NCBI RefSeq assembly: GCF_017876395.1
Contig: NZ_JAGINX010000001.1
Span: forward strand, 1,612,001-1,676,000
Length of the DNA stretch: 64,000 nt
Reading direction: 5' to 3'
Source: Nesterenkonia lacusekhoensis
GTDB lineage: Bacteria > Actinomycetota > Actinomycetes > Actinomycetales > Micrococcaceae
The position numbers were made by a program, and so were the translations under genes. Position 1 is the first letter of the stretch, and each line of letters begins with the position of its first letter. Below the pieces are notes generated by a model that did no database searches, had not been told where the DNA came from, and saw only the letters and a list, made by a program, of their open reading frames with translations. Positions 51,419-61,089 of the stretch are shown here, in pieces.

Positions 51419-53536
51419 TCAGTCCTGCGCAGTCTGGACCGCACGTTTCAGGGCATCCAGCCCGAATCTGGCATGCACGTCCACCTCCGTGCCCAGATAG
51501 CGTTCCTCCAACAGCGGCAAGATGCTCTCGTTCCAGACAGCAGTGAGCAGTTCATCAGTGAAGGGTTCCCGCTGCAGCAGATGGCTGGGGCCGATCTTGT
51601 CATCCCGCTCGGCGATCTGCCGGTTCAGCTGGTCGAAAAGCTCCGTGATCGGCAACTCCTGCGGGTGCTGGGCGATGAATCGGTCCAGAATTCCCTGCAG
51701 AGGTGCCACATCCGGGTGCAGCTCGAAGAAGGAGAAGCGCCTTCGCATCGCCGAATCCAACAGAGCGATGGACCGGTCGGCGGTGTTCATGGTGCCGATG
51801 ATCAAAACATTCGGGGGCAGGGAGAACTGGTTGCCCCTGTCCTCTCCGGAGCCGGCGTAGAGCACCTCGATGGGATCGTCCCGGTACTCCAAGAGATAGT
51901 ACAACTCTCCGAACACCGAGGAGAGGTTGGCCCGGTTAATCTCATCGATCAGGAGGATATGAGGTACTTCCGGGTTGGCTCGTGCTTCCTCTGCGATCTT
52001 GCGAAGCGGGCCCTCGGTCAGCTCGAAGACCAGCTGGCCGGAGGCCTCTGCGCGAGGCCGGTATCCCGCAAAGAAATCCTCATAAGTGTAGGAGGGGTGG
52101 AACTGGATGCGGGAGACTCTGCTTCCCTTGCCTTTCAGCACTTCTGCGAACTGCCGGGCCGCATAGGTCTTGCCTGTGCCGGGAGGACCGTAGAAGATCA
52201 CCTGGCCACGGCGATGCAGAGCGCTGGCCACGCGGCGCACCCATGCGGGGTCAAAGGTCAGTCGCTCCCCCAAGGCCTCAACGTCGATGGATTCCGGGGC
52301 GAAGCCACGCGGGTCAAGGTCCGAGGCCTCAGGCGCGGCGTCTTCCTCCAGCGTCTCAACCTCCTCAGGTTCCGCGGCAGACTCCCCTTTCCAACGGGAA
52401 GCCAGTTCGCCCTTGTAGTAGTCCACCGGGGCCCCGGCCTTCTGCTGCAGGGAGAGGGTGATATTCAGGAGGTCCTCGTCGAGGTCCTCCCCCGGCACGC
52501 CGCCGATCTCACCGATGAAAGTCTCCACCAACTTGGTCCGGACGTCGGAGGCGACGACAGGCCCGAAATGCTCCGGATGCACCAGGTACAGCAGCGAATT
52601 CCTCTGGGTAGGGAACCCCTTCCCCTCGACCGTGTAGACGAACTGCTTCCAAGCCTTCGGGTCCGTCAGCAGCTCCTCCTGAGCCCCCTGCTCACGCTGC
52701 GTCCAGTCGTCCAGCATGTTCAGAATCAGCGTCACCGCCAAGTCGATGCGCGACAACATGGACTGCCCCGGATGGTACGAGCCCTTCACGAAGGCCTCTG
52801 AGAAGATCCGCGGGATCTCCACTGGGTGCGCCATCAGGCCGAGAATCCTGGAGACCCGCTCCATCTTCCGTGCATGGCCCACCCCGATGATAGGCAGGAC
52901 CTGTACCGTCACCACCTCTGCCATGAGGAGCTTCTCGTCATCAGAGGCATCAGCGAGCTGGTCGGTCAGCTTCTCCAGGAAGTCTCGGTCGCTCCTGTCC
53001 TGGGTGTTGGCCCATCGGCTACGTAGCGAAGAGACCGTCTGACGAGTCCACAGCGACCGTCCCGGGCTGAAGATCGATTCCCCGTTCTTCAGTCCCTGCT
53101 CGATCACCCGTTCCTGGGCCTCAACGACTCGACGCTCAGCGTTGGTCTTCGGGAGCCAGGCCTGACCCAGCCTCTCCTGAATCTGCTCCTCACGAAGCGA
53201 TCTCAGCTCCGCGTATCGCCGGCGCGACTCTGCGGCCAGCTGCTCGCCCGAGAACTGCTCCAGTGCGGCCGCGCCCTCTTCAGTGATCGCCCACAGCCCG
53301 TCCGCTTTCGACAGCCATCCAGCGTTCGCCAGCGCCGTGCTCGACCAGCGCCAGCTGTTCTCTCCGCGGGCCTGCGTCGTGGAGGTCAGAGACTCCTGTT
53401 CCCATTCCGAAAGTGGGACGGCTTCTACGACCTCATGCCACAGATCATTCAGGGGCACCCATGTGTCCGCCCCATGGCGTCGGAGGATCTCCAGAGTGGC
53501 GCGAGCACGCTGATCCTTGTGGCTGATCTTCTCCAT
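51419..53536 (-). CDS. mcrB: McrB-family AAA+ GTPase with Mrr_N-like N-terminus
   Basis: A 705-residue motor of a modification-dependent restriction system. The C-terminal AAA+ domain has Walker A GPPGTGKTYAA (about residue 454), the McrB-typical IQFHPSYTYEDFFAGYRP, Walker B ILLIDEINRANLSSVFGELY and the signature GTMNTADRSIALLD. The N-terminus (residues 1-95) is a winged helix resembling the Mrr N-terminal domain (LEILRRHGADTWVPLNDLWH, STALANAGWLSKADGLWAIT). A middle helical region of unknown fold follows. The modified base it senses cannot be predicted. Confidence 0.92.
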   Translation of the reverse strand: MEKISHKDQRARATLEILRRHGADTWVPLNDLWHEVVEAVPLSEWEQESLTSTTQARGENSWRWSSTALANAGWLSKADGLWAITEEGAAALEQFSGEQLAAESRRRYAELRSLREEQIQERLGQAWLPKTNAERRVVEAQERVIEQGLKNGESIFSPGRSLWTRQTVSSLRSRWANTQDRSDRDFLEKLTDQLADASDDEKLLMAEVVTVQVLPIIGVGHARKMERVSRILGLMAHPVEIPRIFSEAFVKGSYHPGQSMLSRIDLAVTLILNMLDDWTQREQGAQEELLTDPKAWKQFVYTVEGKGFPTQRNSLLYLVHPEHFGPVVASDVRTKLVETFIGEIGGVPGEDLDEDLLNITLSLQQKAGAPVDYYKGELASRWKGESAAEPEEVETLEEDAAPEASDLDPRGFAPESIDVEALGERLTFDPAWVRRVASALHRRGQVIFYGPPGTGKTYAARQFAEVLKGKGSRVSRIQFHPSYTYEDFFAGYRPRAEASGQLVFELTEGPLRKIAEEARANPEVPHILLIDEINRANLSSVFGELYYLLEYRDDPIEVLYAGSGEDRGNQFSLPPNVLIIGTMNTADRSIALLDSAMRRRFSFFELHPDVAPLQGILDRFIAQHPQELPITELFDQLNRQIAERDDKIGPSHLLQREPFTDELLTAVWNESILPLLEERYLGTEVDVHARFGLDALKRAVQTAQD

Positions 53537-53658
53537 CGAGGGTCCCCCTCAGGACGTTCGGTACGACTCGGTAGCGCTGTGGCGCACTCTATCTCACCAG
53601 GTCAGGCGCATTCGGCCGGCTGCGCCGCACCCAGAAGGTGACCCAGCCGGACAGAGGT

Positions 53659-54717
53659 TCAGGCCTTCTTCAACCGCTTCCGCGCCTGATCGACGTCATA
53701 GCTCGCCGCGGGCCAGTGCAGGTTCAGGTCCGCCAACCCTGCGATGAGCAGCTCCTGGACCGCCAGGCGTGAGTACCACTTACGGTCCGCGCCGATGACA
53801 TGCCAGGGCGCGTAGTCGGCGTCGGTGGCTTCCAGCAGGCCGTTGTAGATGGTCTGGTAGGTCCCGAACTCCTCGCGAGCGTCCACGTCCGAGGGGTCGA
53901 ACTTCCAGTGCTTCTCCTCGCGGTCCAGCCGCGAGAGCAGCCGCTCCAGCTGCTCCTCCGGGGAGATGTGCAGCATCACCTTGATGATCACAAAGCCACG
54001 GCGGACCAGCTCACGCTCAAAGATCTGCAGCGACTCCACCCGGTCAGCCAGCTTCTGCTCACTCACGCTGCCCTGCACCGTGGGAACCAACACATCCTCA
54101 TAATGGGACCGGTCGAAGACACCCACATGCCCAGGCGTGGGCAGCCGGCGGATGATGCGCTGCAGGTAGTGCTCACGGGACTCCTCCCGGGTGGGCTTGC
54201 CGAAGGCGGCCACGTCCACACCCAGCGGATCCATCGCGCCCACCACGGACTTCACCATGCCACCCTTGCCGGAGGCGTCCATCCCCTGCAGCACCAGCAG
54301 CAGCCGCGGCCCACGCTCCAGCTTCTGCAGAGCATCCTCCACCTCCGGGGAGAACAGCTCTTCGCGCCGCTGATTCTCCGTGGGAGTACGCCGCGGGGCC
54401 CGTGCGGCCAGCGCCTTGACGACTTCCCGCTGCTCCTGATCCGGGGCCGCCCTCACATGGGCCCACATCAGCTCCTGCAGATCAGCCAGAGTCTCACCAC
54501 GCTGGTGCAAGATCTTCTTCCCCTCGGCCTTCTTGCCGTCAAACCCCGCGCGGCGCCTGGTGGGAACCGCAGCAAGATCCAGCGGCCGCTCATACTGGCT
54601 CACACGCCAGAGGCTGCGCGGGTCGGCGTCGAAGGGGTTGTTCTTCCTCGCCTGCGGCCCGGGTACGCCGGTGAGCGTCACATCCAACGGGGCGGGCACG
54701 GACTGTTCCTGAGACAT
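53659..54717 (-). CDS. ppk2: Polyphosphate kinase 2 family protein
   Basis: A 352-residue PPK2 enzyme that transfers phosphate between polyphosphate and nucleotides (class I-III not decided). Walker A is LLVLQGMDASGKGGMVKSVV, Walker B/lid region is VGVFDRSHYEDVLVPTV, and HISPEEQLERLLSRLDREEK with KHWKFDPSD follows, the standard PPK2 set. The start is ATG 54717 (MSQEQSVPAPL) with GGAG at good distance; an upstream ATG at 54738 would add 7 residues without an SD. About 120 bp without a gene separate it from mcrB. Confidence 0.93.
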   Translation of the reverse strand: MSQEQSVPAPLDVTLTGVPGPQARKNNPFDADPRSLWRVSQYERPLDLAAVPTRRRAGFDGKKAEGKKILHQRGETLADLQELMWAHVRAAPDQEQREVVKALAARAPRRTPTENQRREELFSPEVEDALQKLERGPRLLLVLQGMDASGKGGMVKSVVGAMDPLGVDVAAFGKPTREESREHYLQRIIRRLPTPGHVGVFDRSHYEDVLVPTVQGSVSEQKLADRVESLQIFERELVRRGFVIIKVMLHISPEEQLERLLSRLDREEKHWKFDPSDVDAREEFGTYQTIYNGLLEATDADYAPWHVIGADRKWYSRLAVQELLIAGLADLNLHWPAASYDVDQARKRLKKA

Positions 54718-54839
54718 CTGAGGGGCTCCTTCGCTCATCGGCTGCGCCGCACATCCCCATGTTTACCAGACCAGCAGCCGGCCACCCCTCGGCACGGCGC
54801 TGACCAGGCGCTACGGTGGGAACCTCCGAGGAGGTCGAT

Positions 54840-55436
54840 ATGCAGGAAGCCGACAGCACCAACCGCCCGACATCCGCGTCCAGCACGTCCCCGTCCGCTC
54901 CGTCTCGGTCCGCAGCGCGCCGCTCTACCGCTTCCCGCCGTGACTCCCCGCTGGTGCAGATCATCGTCCTGGCCCTCATGGTGGCCATCCCGCTGGTGAT
55001 CAGTTTTCTGGGCAGCCAGGCCACCCAGCCCCACACCGACGGCTGGTACGAGCAGGCCGACAAAGCACCTTGGAATCCGCCGGACTGGCTGTTCGGGCCG
55101 GTGTGGATCGTCCTCTACATCGGGATGGGCCTCGCCGCCTGGCTGGTCTGGCGGGAACGCCACCGGGCCCGCGTGACCACTCCCCTGGTGCTCTACTTCG
55201 TCCAGCTGGCGGTCAACGGCACCTGGACTCCGCTGTTCTTCGCCGCCTATCCCAGCTGGGGCGACGCCGCCCTGTGGGCAGCACTGGGTGTGATCATCAC
55301 GCTGATCATCCTGGTGATCCTGACCGCACGCGCCTTCTGGCCCATCAGCCGGACCGCCGCAGTCATCCTGCTCCCCTACCTGGCGTGGATCCTCTACGCG
55401 TCCACCCTGAACGGGTACATCGCGGTGGCCAACTGA
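54840..55436 (+). CDS. tspO: TspO/MBR family protein
   Basis: A 198-residue five-helix membrane protein that binds tetrapyrroles and is linked to stress and porphyrin handling. The signature KAPWNPPDWLFGPVWIVLYI and LYFVQLAVNGTWTPLFF are intact. An unusual Ser/Thr/Arg-rich N-terminal extension of about 40 residues precedes the first helix. GAGGAGG precedes ATG 54840. Divergent from ppk2, convergent with the SDR gene. Confidence 0.92.
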   Translation: MQEADSTNRPTSASSTSPSAPSRSAARRSTASRRDSPLVQIIVLALMVAIPLVISFLGSQATQPHTDGWYEQADKAPWNPPDWLFGPVWIVLYIGMGLAAWLVWRERHRARVTTPLVLYFVQLAVNGTWTPLFFAAYPSWGDAALWAALGVIITLIILVILTARAFWPISRTAAVILLPYLAWILYASTLNGYIAVAN

Positions 55437-55510
55437 GCCGACCAACCTGCCGGGCCCCCGCCGGACCCCTGAGCCTCAGTGTGTTGCGGCCGGTGCCCGG
55501 CCGGACCGGT

Positions 55511-57046
55511 TCATCTCCCAAGGACGTGACGCAGCGCAGCTGCCAACGTGGTGTGGCGGAATCCGTAGCCGGTGCTGCGGGCATGCTCAGCACTGGCGCG
55601 CTGATCGGCCATAGCCAATTCTCTGGCGCCCTGCCGGCCGAGCAGCAGTGTGGGGCCGAAGGCAGGCACGGGAATGGCCGAGGGCCGGTGCAGAACATCG
55701 CCCAGCGTCCTGGCGTACTCGCCGGCGATCACCGGTTCAGGCGCCACCCCGTTGACCGGGCCCTCCACCGATGGCTCGAGAGCCGCGTGGACGATCAGCG
55801 ACGCGATGTCATCGATGCTGATCCAGCTCTGCCACTGGTCATCACCGAGCGGGCCACCCATCCCGACGGCGAACAGCGGCAGCATCTGCTGCAGAACCCC
55901 TCCGGCCGGCGACTGCACGATGCCGGTGCGGACGGTGGCCACGCGCACTCCGGCCCGGTGCGCCGGGGCTGTGGCCTGTTCCCATTCCCGGCAGACGTCG
56001 GCCAGAAAGTCGGTGCCGGCGGGCAGGTCCTCTGTCAGCAGCTGTTGCTGATGAGTCCGGTCCGCCGGCCTGGCACCGTAGAACCCTACCGCTGACCCGC
56101 TGACCAGCACGCGCCCGCGGCTGTCCAGGGATTCAGCATGCGCCAGCGCCCGTGCGATGAGATCCGTGCCCTGGACACGGGACGATCTGACCTGGTGCTT
56201 ATGCTTGTCAGTGAACCGTCCCGCCAGCGGGTGACCGGCCAGATGGATGACAGCGTCGACGTCGGCGAAGTCGTCCGGGTCCAGCTCCTGCGCGGCAGGG
56301 TCCCACTCGATGACGCGCTGATCCTGCGCGCCTGCAGAGGACTGCACGCCTGCAGAAGAGCCACGGACCATCGGGCGGACCTCGATCCCCGCGCCACCCA
56401 GCAGCGCACATACCTGCCTGCCGACCAGCCCTGAGGCGCCGCTGACCGCTGCCACACGCACCGGCGGCACCAGCTGCGCACCAGCGGCTGAGCCGGATGA
56501 GACCAGTGTGCCGTGGCTCTGGTGGAAGGCCAGCTCTTCCACGGTCTGGCGTGCACGGTAGTCGAAGATCCGGCGCAGCTCGGCCTCGAACCGCGAGGTC
56601 ACTGCGGCTGAGACCGCTGACGGCGTCCGCCGCGGAAGCGGAAGCTCATAGTGGACCTGCTCGGACAGTAGCGTCCCATCGCCCTCATCGGAGAACTGGC
56701 GCTCGTGGAACCACTGGGCGGCCGGCCCCGAGACCATATCGTCGGAGAAGCCCCGCCCGGGCGAGAAGTCCGTATGCCGGGCATGCCAGGTCAGTTGGGT
56801 GCGCAGCGGCACGCTGAGCTGTGATCCGATCAGACCTGAGAGTGCCGTCAGGCTGGTCCCCCAGATTCCTGGCAGGTTGATGCCCAATGTGGACCGGGAA
56901 TCCTCTTCAAGACCGTGAGAGGGCTCCTGCTTCACCTCTCCGGCGAACGGCGGATGAAGCCGGACCAGCGCCCCAGGACGGGAGTACCAGGCGAAGACAT
57001 CCTCTCGGGAGAACGGGAGGTGGGACTGGTGTTCGAAGACCGGCAT
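55511..57046 (-). CDS. SRPBCC-SDR fusion (TIGR01777-like epimerase family)
   Basis: A 511-residue two-domain protein. The N-terminal ~170 residues form an SRPBCC/START-type ligand pocket (FEHQSHLPFSREDVFAWYSR, WFHERQFSDEGDGTLLSEQV). The C-terminal ~310 residues are a short-chain dehydrogenase-like epimerase (VAAVSGASGLVGRQVCALL, VIHLAGHPLAGRFT, SGSAVGFYGARP, WISIDDIASLI) of the TIGR01777 family. The substrate is unknown. ATG 57046 is preceded by AGGAG; the 31-codon upstream extension is rejected for lack of similarity. Confidence 0.88.
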   Translation of the reverse strand: MPVFEHQSHLPFSREDVFAWYSRPGALVRLHPPFAGEVKQEPSHGLEEDSRSTLGINLPGIWGTSLTALSGLIGSQLSVPLRTQLTWHARHTDFSPGRGFSDDMVSGPAAQWFHERQFSDEGDGTLLSEQVHYELPLPRRTPSAVSAAVTSRFEAELRRIFDYRARQTVEELAFHQSHGTLVSSGSAAGAQLVPPVRVAAVSGASGLVGRQVCALLGGAGIEVRPMVRGSSAGVQSSAGAQDQRVIEWDPAAQELDPDDFADVDAVIHLAGHPLAGRFTDKHKHQVRSSRVQGTDLIARALAHAESLDSRGRVLVSGSAVGFYGARPADRTHQQQLLTEDLPAGTDFLADVCREWEQATAPAHRAGVRVATVRTGIVQSPAGGVLQQMLPLFAVGMGGPLGDDQWQSWISIDDIASLIVHAALEPSVEGPVNGVAPEPVIAGEYARTLGDVLHRPSAIPVPAFGPTLLLGRQGARELAMADQRASAEHARSTGYGFRHTTLAAALRHVLGR

Positions 57047-57212
57047 GAGAGACTCCTGATTCCTATCCCGGCGGGCCCGAGGACCCGTGGGCGTCATACC
57101 CTGACAGCGACGACGGCATCGGGCCTGAAGGATGCTCACCAGGCCCGCGGCTTCTCAGCCACGTCTTCTCCACGAGTCTAGGTGACCGGTGGGTTCAGCG
57201 GGGAAGATCCTG

Positions 57213-57851
57213 CTACCGGATAGTGCCGGGCCGGAACACGGCCAGTGGCACACGCCAACGGAACTTCAGCGCCAGGAACCTGATCACGAATATTCCAGCC
57301 GCAATGCCCACCGCGGCGAAGGCGTTGAAGATGCCGAGCTCCAATGCCGTCGTGGTCGCGGCCGCGCCCAGGAACGCCGGTGCTGCGTAGACGCCGTCGG
57401 GATTGAAGATCTGTGGCACCTCATTGGCCACCACATCGCGCAGCGCACCGCCACCCACCGCAGTGGTCGCGCCCAACAGCACGCAGGCCACCGGGTTCAG
57501 CCCCGTCTCATAGGCGATGAAGGAACCCATCACGCAGAACAGGGAGAGCCCGACGGCGTCGAAGGCCAGCAGGGTGCGGCGCAGCCTGTCCTCCCGGATC
57601 AGCCGCAGGAAGACCAGCAGAGCCGCCAGGGCCACCGGGATCAGGTACAGCGGGGCGCCGAACGCGGTGGGGACACCCTGGGCGAGCATCACGTCACGGA
57701 TCACACCACCCCCCCCCAGTCCGGCCAGGCTGGCCAGCAGCAGGGACCCGACGATGTCGAACCCCTTCTTCACCGCCAGCAGCGCCCCGGAGACGGCAAA
57801 GGCGAAGGTCCCCACCAGTTCCAGGGCGAGCACCATCGTCTCAACTGACAC
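57213..57851 (-). CDS. Trimeric intracellular cation channel (TRIC, UPF0126) family protein
   Basis: A 212-residue seven-helix membrane protein with the duplicated glycine-rich segments of the family: VSGALLAVKKGFDIVGSLLL with GLGGGGVIRDVML, and GATTAVGGGALRDVVANEVP. Prokaryotic members form trimeric K+/cation channels. The start is GTG 57851. Divergent from the broken FAD oxidoreductase. Confidence 0.92.
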   Translation of the reverse strand: MSVETMVLALELVGTFAFAVSGALLAVKKGFDIVGSLLLASLAGLGGGGVIRDVMLAQGVPTAFGAPLYLIPVALAALLVFLRLIREDRLRRTLLAFDAVGLSLFCVMGSFIAYETGLNPVACVLLGATTAVGGGALRDVVANEVPQIFNPDGVYAAPAFLGAAATTTALELGIFNAFAAVGIAAGIFVIRFLALKFRWRVPLAVFRPGTIR

Positions 57852-57931
57852 GAGTAAGACCCCTCACAGCTCACAGCAGATACACGGACGCTCTATTGTA
57901 AGAGGAGGCGCACCCGAGAGAAGGACCCGCT

Positions 57932-58036
57932 ATGCGTTCCCTCTGGCTCGACACACACCCGATCACCCTGCCCACCCCCGCTGCGGGGGAGCCCGGACGG
58001 TTCACGTCCGGCACCCACTACGACGCCGTCATCGCC
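57932..58036 (+). pseudogene. 5' fragment of the Rieske/FAD oxidoreductase
   Basis: The first 35 codons (MRSLWLDTHPITLPTPAAGE and on to YDAVIA) with AAGGA before the ATG. IS30 copy 2 enters after codon 35, exactly where the FAD-binding loop should begin. After the IS the frame resumes as GAGITGL. Confidence 0.88.
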
Positions 58037-59488
58037 GCCGTATTCAACTGGTCGTCGCAACAGTGTGTTGTTGGACTGAGCGTAGTTGATCGGCGAACGC
58101 CTCGGCGGGAGTGCGCCACCCCAAGATCCCGCGTGGCCGGTTGTTCATGGCGGTGGCGATAGCTGCGATTTCGGTGGCGTTCCACCTGGAGAGGTCAGTG
58201 CCTTTCGGGAAGTATTGCCGAAGCAGACCATTGAGGTGCTCGTTGGAGCCACGCTGCCAGGGACTCTTCGCGTCAGCGAAGTACACCGGCAGCCCAGTCT
58301 CTTTCGTCAGCAGCGCATGTGCCGAGAGCTCTTTGCCGCGGTCCCAGGTCAAAGAACGGCGCAGCTGCTCAGGCAGATGGGTGATCGACTTCGCCAGAGC
58401 GTCTTTCATGGTCAACGCCCCATACCCCGCCAGTGCCGGGCCGTTCTTCGTTGGTCGAATTTGCCCGTACCCGGCCTGGCGGGGCAGGTGGACCAGTATC
58501 GCGTAGCGGGTGGTGCGCTCGATCAACGTGGCCACGGCCGAACGCTTCAGTCCGATGATCAGGTCACCTTCCCAGTGGCCGGCGATCTTGCGGTCCTCGA
58601 CCTCCTTGGGGCGTTTCTGCAGCACGGTCTCGGCAGTGACATGAGCCCAGGCTTCCTGCCGTGTGCGGGCCCGGGGCATTCGCTTGGTGCGACCTCGGCG
58701 CAGGTGCCAGGACTGCTTCCGGGCAAGCCCGCCGCGGGATTCGACGTAGAGGGCCTGATAGATCGCCTCATGAGAGATCCTCATGGTCGGGTCATCGGGG
58801 AACTCCAGTGGCAGCCGCTTGGCAATCTGCTGCGGACTCCAGGCGGTGACCCATTCACGGTCCCCACGGTGGGGCTTGTTCTTTCCATCCCAGGCCGGGC
58901 CCTCGGGGCCGACAACTTCACCTTCGGCGGTGATGATCTCACCGCTGAGCTTGTCTTGGACGTACTGGCGCAGCCGGTCGTTGGTGACCATCTTCGCGGT
59001 CTTCGGACGGCGGGCGCGCCGCTCAGCATGCCACTGAGCAATCGAGGCCTTGTACTCCAGCTGATAGGTCCTGGTCGAGGCGTTACGCCGTAGCTCCCGT
59101 GAGATCGTCGATGGGCTACGCCCCAGCCGACGGGCGATCTCACGGACCCCGCTGTCTTGGGCTCGCCATAAAGCGATGTCCTCCCGTTCAGAGGAGGAGA
59201 TATACCGTCCGGAAACAGTCGAGGCCAAGTGTGGATTCACGCCACCAGCATGTCGGAACCAACGGTGAGCTACAGGCTCGGAGACACCGGCGGCTTCACC
59301 GGCCTCTCGGGTCTTAGCTCCTGCAGCGATGGCCTGCCAGAACCGCACACGGTCCTCGCGCCAAGCCACCGTTGGGCGCCCAGGAGAGACGATCTGACCG
59401 CGATATTCCCTTGCCCTCTTCTGCCTTGGGCCAATGCCCATCGAACACCTCCATCAGGTAGGTGTTGCGACGACCACTTGAATACGGC
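58037..59488 (-). mobile_element. IS30-family insertion sequence, copy 2 (1452 bp)
   Basis: Same length, orientation, termini and apparently the same sequence as copy 1. Flanked by a GCC duplication (58034-58036 and 59489-59491), which differs from the CTG of copy 1. The outer flanks of the pair therefore do not match, arguing against the pair having moved as one composite transposon. Confidence 0.95.
58044..59441 (-). CDS. IS30-family transposase (copy 2)
   Basis: 465 residues, apparently identical to the transposase at 18090-19487, with the same DDE residues and helix-turn-helix. Intact. Confidence 0.96.
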   Translation of the reverse strand: MGIGPRQKRAREYRGQIVSPGRPTVAWREDRVRFWQAIAAGAKTREAGEAAGVSEPVAHRWFRHAGGVNPHLASTVSGRYISSSEREDIALWRAQDSGVREIARRLGRSPSTISRELRRNASTRTYQLEYKASIAQWHAERRARRPKTAKMVTNDRLRQYVQDKLSGEIITAEGEVVGPEGPAWDGKNKPHRGDREWVTAWSPQQIAKRLPLEFPDDPTMRISHEAIYQALYVESRGGLARKQSWHLRRGRTKRMPRARTRQEAWAHVTAETVLQKRPKEVEDRKIAGHWEGDLIIGLKRSAVATLIERTTRYAILVHLPRQAGYGQIRPTKNGPALAGYGALTMKDALAKSITHLPEQLRRSLTWDRGKELSAHALLTKETGLPVYFADAKSPWQRGSNEHLNGLLRQYFPKGTDLSRWNATEIAAIATAMNNRPRGILGWRTPAEAFADQLRSVQQHTVATTS

Positions 59489-60961
59489 GCCGGTGCCGGC
59501 ATCACGGGACTCACCACCGCGGTGCTGCTGGCCCGCGCCGGCAAGAATGTCGCTGTCCTCGAGGCCCGCAGCATCGGCGCGGCGGCCACCGGCAACACCA
59601 CCGCCAAGGTCTCGCTGCTGCAGGGCACAGTGCTCTCCGACATCCGCCGCCACCAGGGCGATGACACGCTGCAGGCCTATGTGGACGGCAACCGGGAGGC
59701 CCAGGCCTGGCTGCTGCACTACCTGGACCACCGCGGGGTGGACTGTCAGCGCCGCACCGCCTACACCTACGCCACCACCGCGGAGGGCCGCTCCGCGCTG
59801 GAGGAGGAGCTACAGGCCTGCCGAGCCGCCGGCGTCGAGGCTCAGTGGACGGAGGAGACGGAACTCCCCTTCCCCGTCACCGGGGCACTGATGCTGGAGG
59901 ACCAGGCCCAGATCCACCCGATGGCGCTGCTGCAGGCCCTGGTGGATGAGCTCTACGAACGCGGCGGCGTGGTGCGGGAAGGCACCCGGGTCACCGGCGT
60001 CACCGGAACCGACCGCCGCGACATCCCGCTCACTGTGGAGACCACGGCAGGCAGGCTGCGCGCCGATCAGCTGGTCCTCGCCACCGGAGCGCCTATCCTG
60101 GACCGCGGCGGGTACTTCGCCAAGCTCACAGCCCACCGCTCCTATGCGCTGAGCTTCCGGCTCCCCGCCGAGTCCAGGGGACAGAGCCCGAAGGGCATGT
60201 ATCTGAGCGCCGACTCTCCCAGCCGCACCACCCGCACCGTCCCGCTGCCCGAGGGCACCGACGCCGGCGAGGAGCTGCTGCTGGTCGGCGGCAGCGATCA
60301 CGTCGTGGGCAGGGCCCAGTCTCACGGCTACTCCTCACATCAGGCGGCCGTCGACGAGCTGGAGGCCTGGACCCAGGAGCACTTCCCCGGTGCCCAGCGC
60401 ACCCATGCCTGGGCGGCCCAGGACTACCGGGCGGGCACCGCCGTGCCGTTCATGGGGGCTCTGCCCCGCGGCGGCGGAGACATCTACGTGGCCACCGGGT
60501 TCAACAAATGGGGCATGACCAACGGGGTGGCCGCCGCCCTGGCGCTCTCCTCAGAGCTCCTGCACCAGGACCTGGGCAGCGGCGGCACCATGCCCTGGGC
60601 GCAGACCCTGATGGACACCTCGCTCACCGGCGCCACGCTGCTGACCGGGCTCAAGGACAACCTGGAGGTCGGGGCCCATCTGCTCGGCGACTGGGCCCAG
60701 GCGCAGCTGCACAGTCTGCCCCAGGATCCTCCTGCCGAGGGCGAGGGCGTGGTCGGCCGCAAGGACGGCAGGCCGGTGGCGGTCTCCACAGTGGATGGAG
60801 AGACCTGCGAGCTCTCTGCGGTGTGCCCGCATATGGGCGGGATCCTCACCTGGAACGACGCCGAACGGTCCTGGGACTGCCCGCTGCACGCCTCCCGCTT
60901 CAGCCACGACGGCGCCCTGCTGGAAGGCCCGGCGGTGGGCGATCTGAAGCCGCCGCGCTGA
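59489..60961 (+). pseudogene. FAD-dependent oxidoreductase with C-terminal Rieske domain, interrupted by IS30
   Basis: The main part of a DadA/GlpO-like FAD oxidoreductase followed by a Rieske [2Fe-2S] domain. Removing the IS and one GCC restores YDAVIA-GAGITGLTTAVLLA, a normal Rossmann GxGxxG loop, giving a protein of about 525 residues. The Rieske ligands are Cys/His pairs in CPHMGG and CPLHASRF. The target of such fusions is unknown; electron transfer between flavin and cluster is the usual assumption. As it stands the N-terminal strand and the first glycine are separated, so a functional enzyme is unlikely. It ends before a very strong two-way terminator. Confidence 0.9.
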
Positions 60962-61003
60962 GGCACTGGCGCTGAACTGCCTCGACCGCCCTCACACCAG
61001 CCC

Positions 61004-61055
61004 AGACACAGAAGACCCCCGTCACCGTCGCACGGTGCGGGGGTCTTCTGTGTCT
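61004..61055. terminator. Bidirectional terminator hairpin between the oxidoreductase and pnp
   Basis: An 18-bp perfect stem beginning AGACACAGAAGACCCCCG, continued inside by CACCGT/ACGGTG around a 3-nt loop with a single bulged T, about 24 pairs in all. It lies between two convergent genes and is symmetric for both. Confidence 0.88.
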
Positions 61056-61089
61056 CTGAAGCTCAGCTCAGAACCGGATCACTGCTGGA

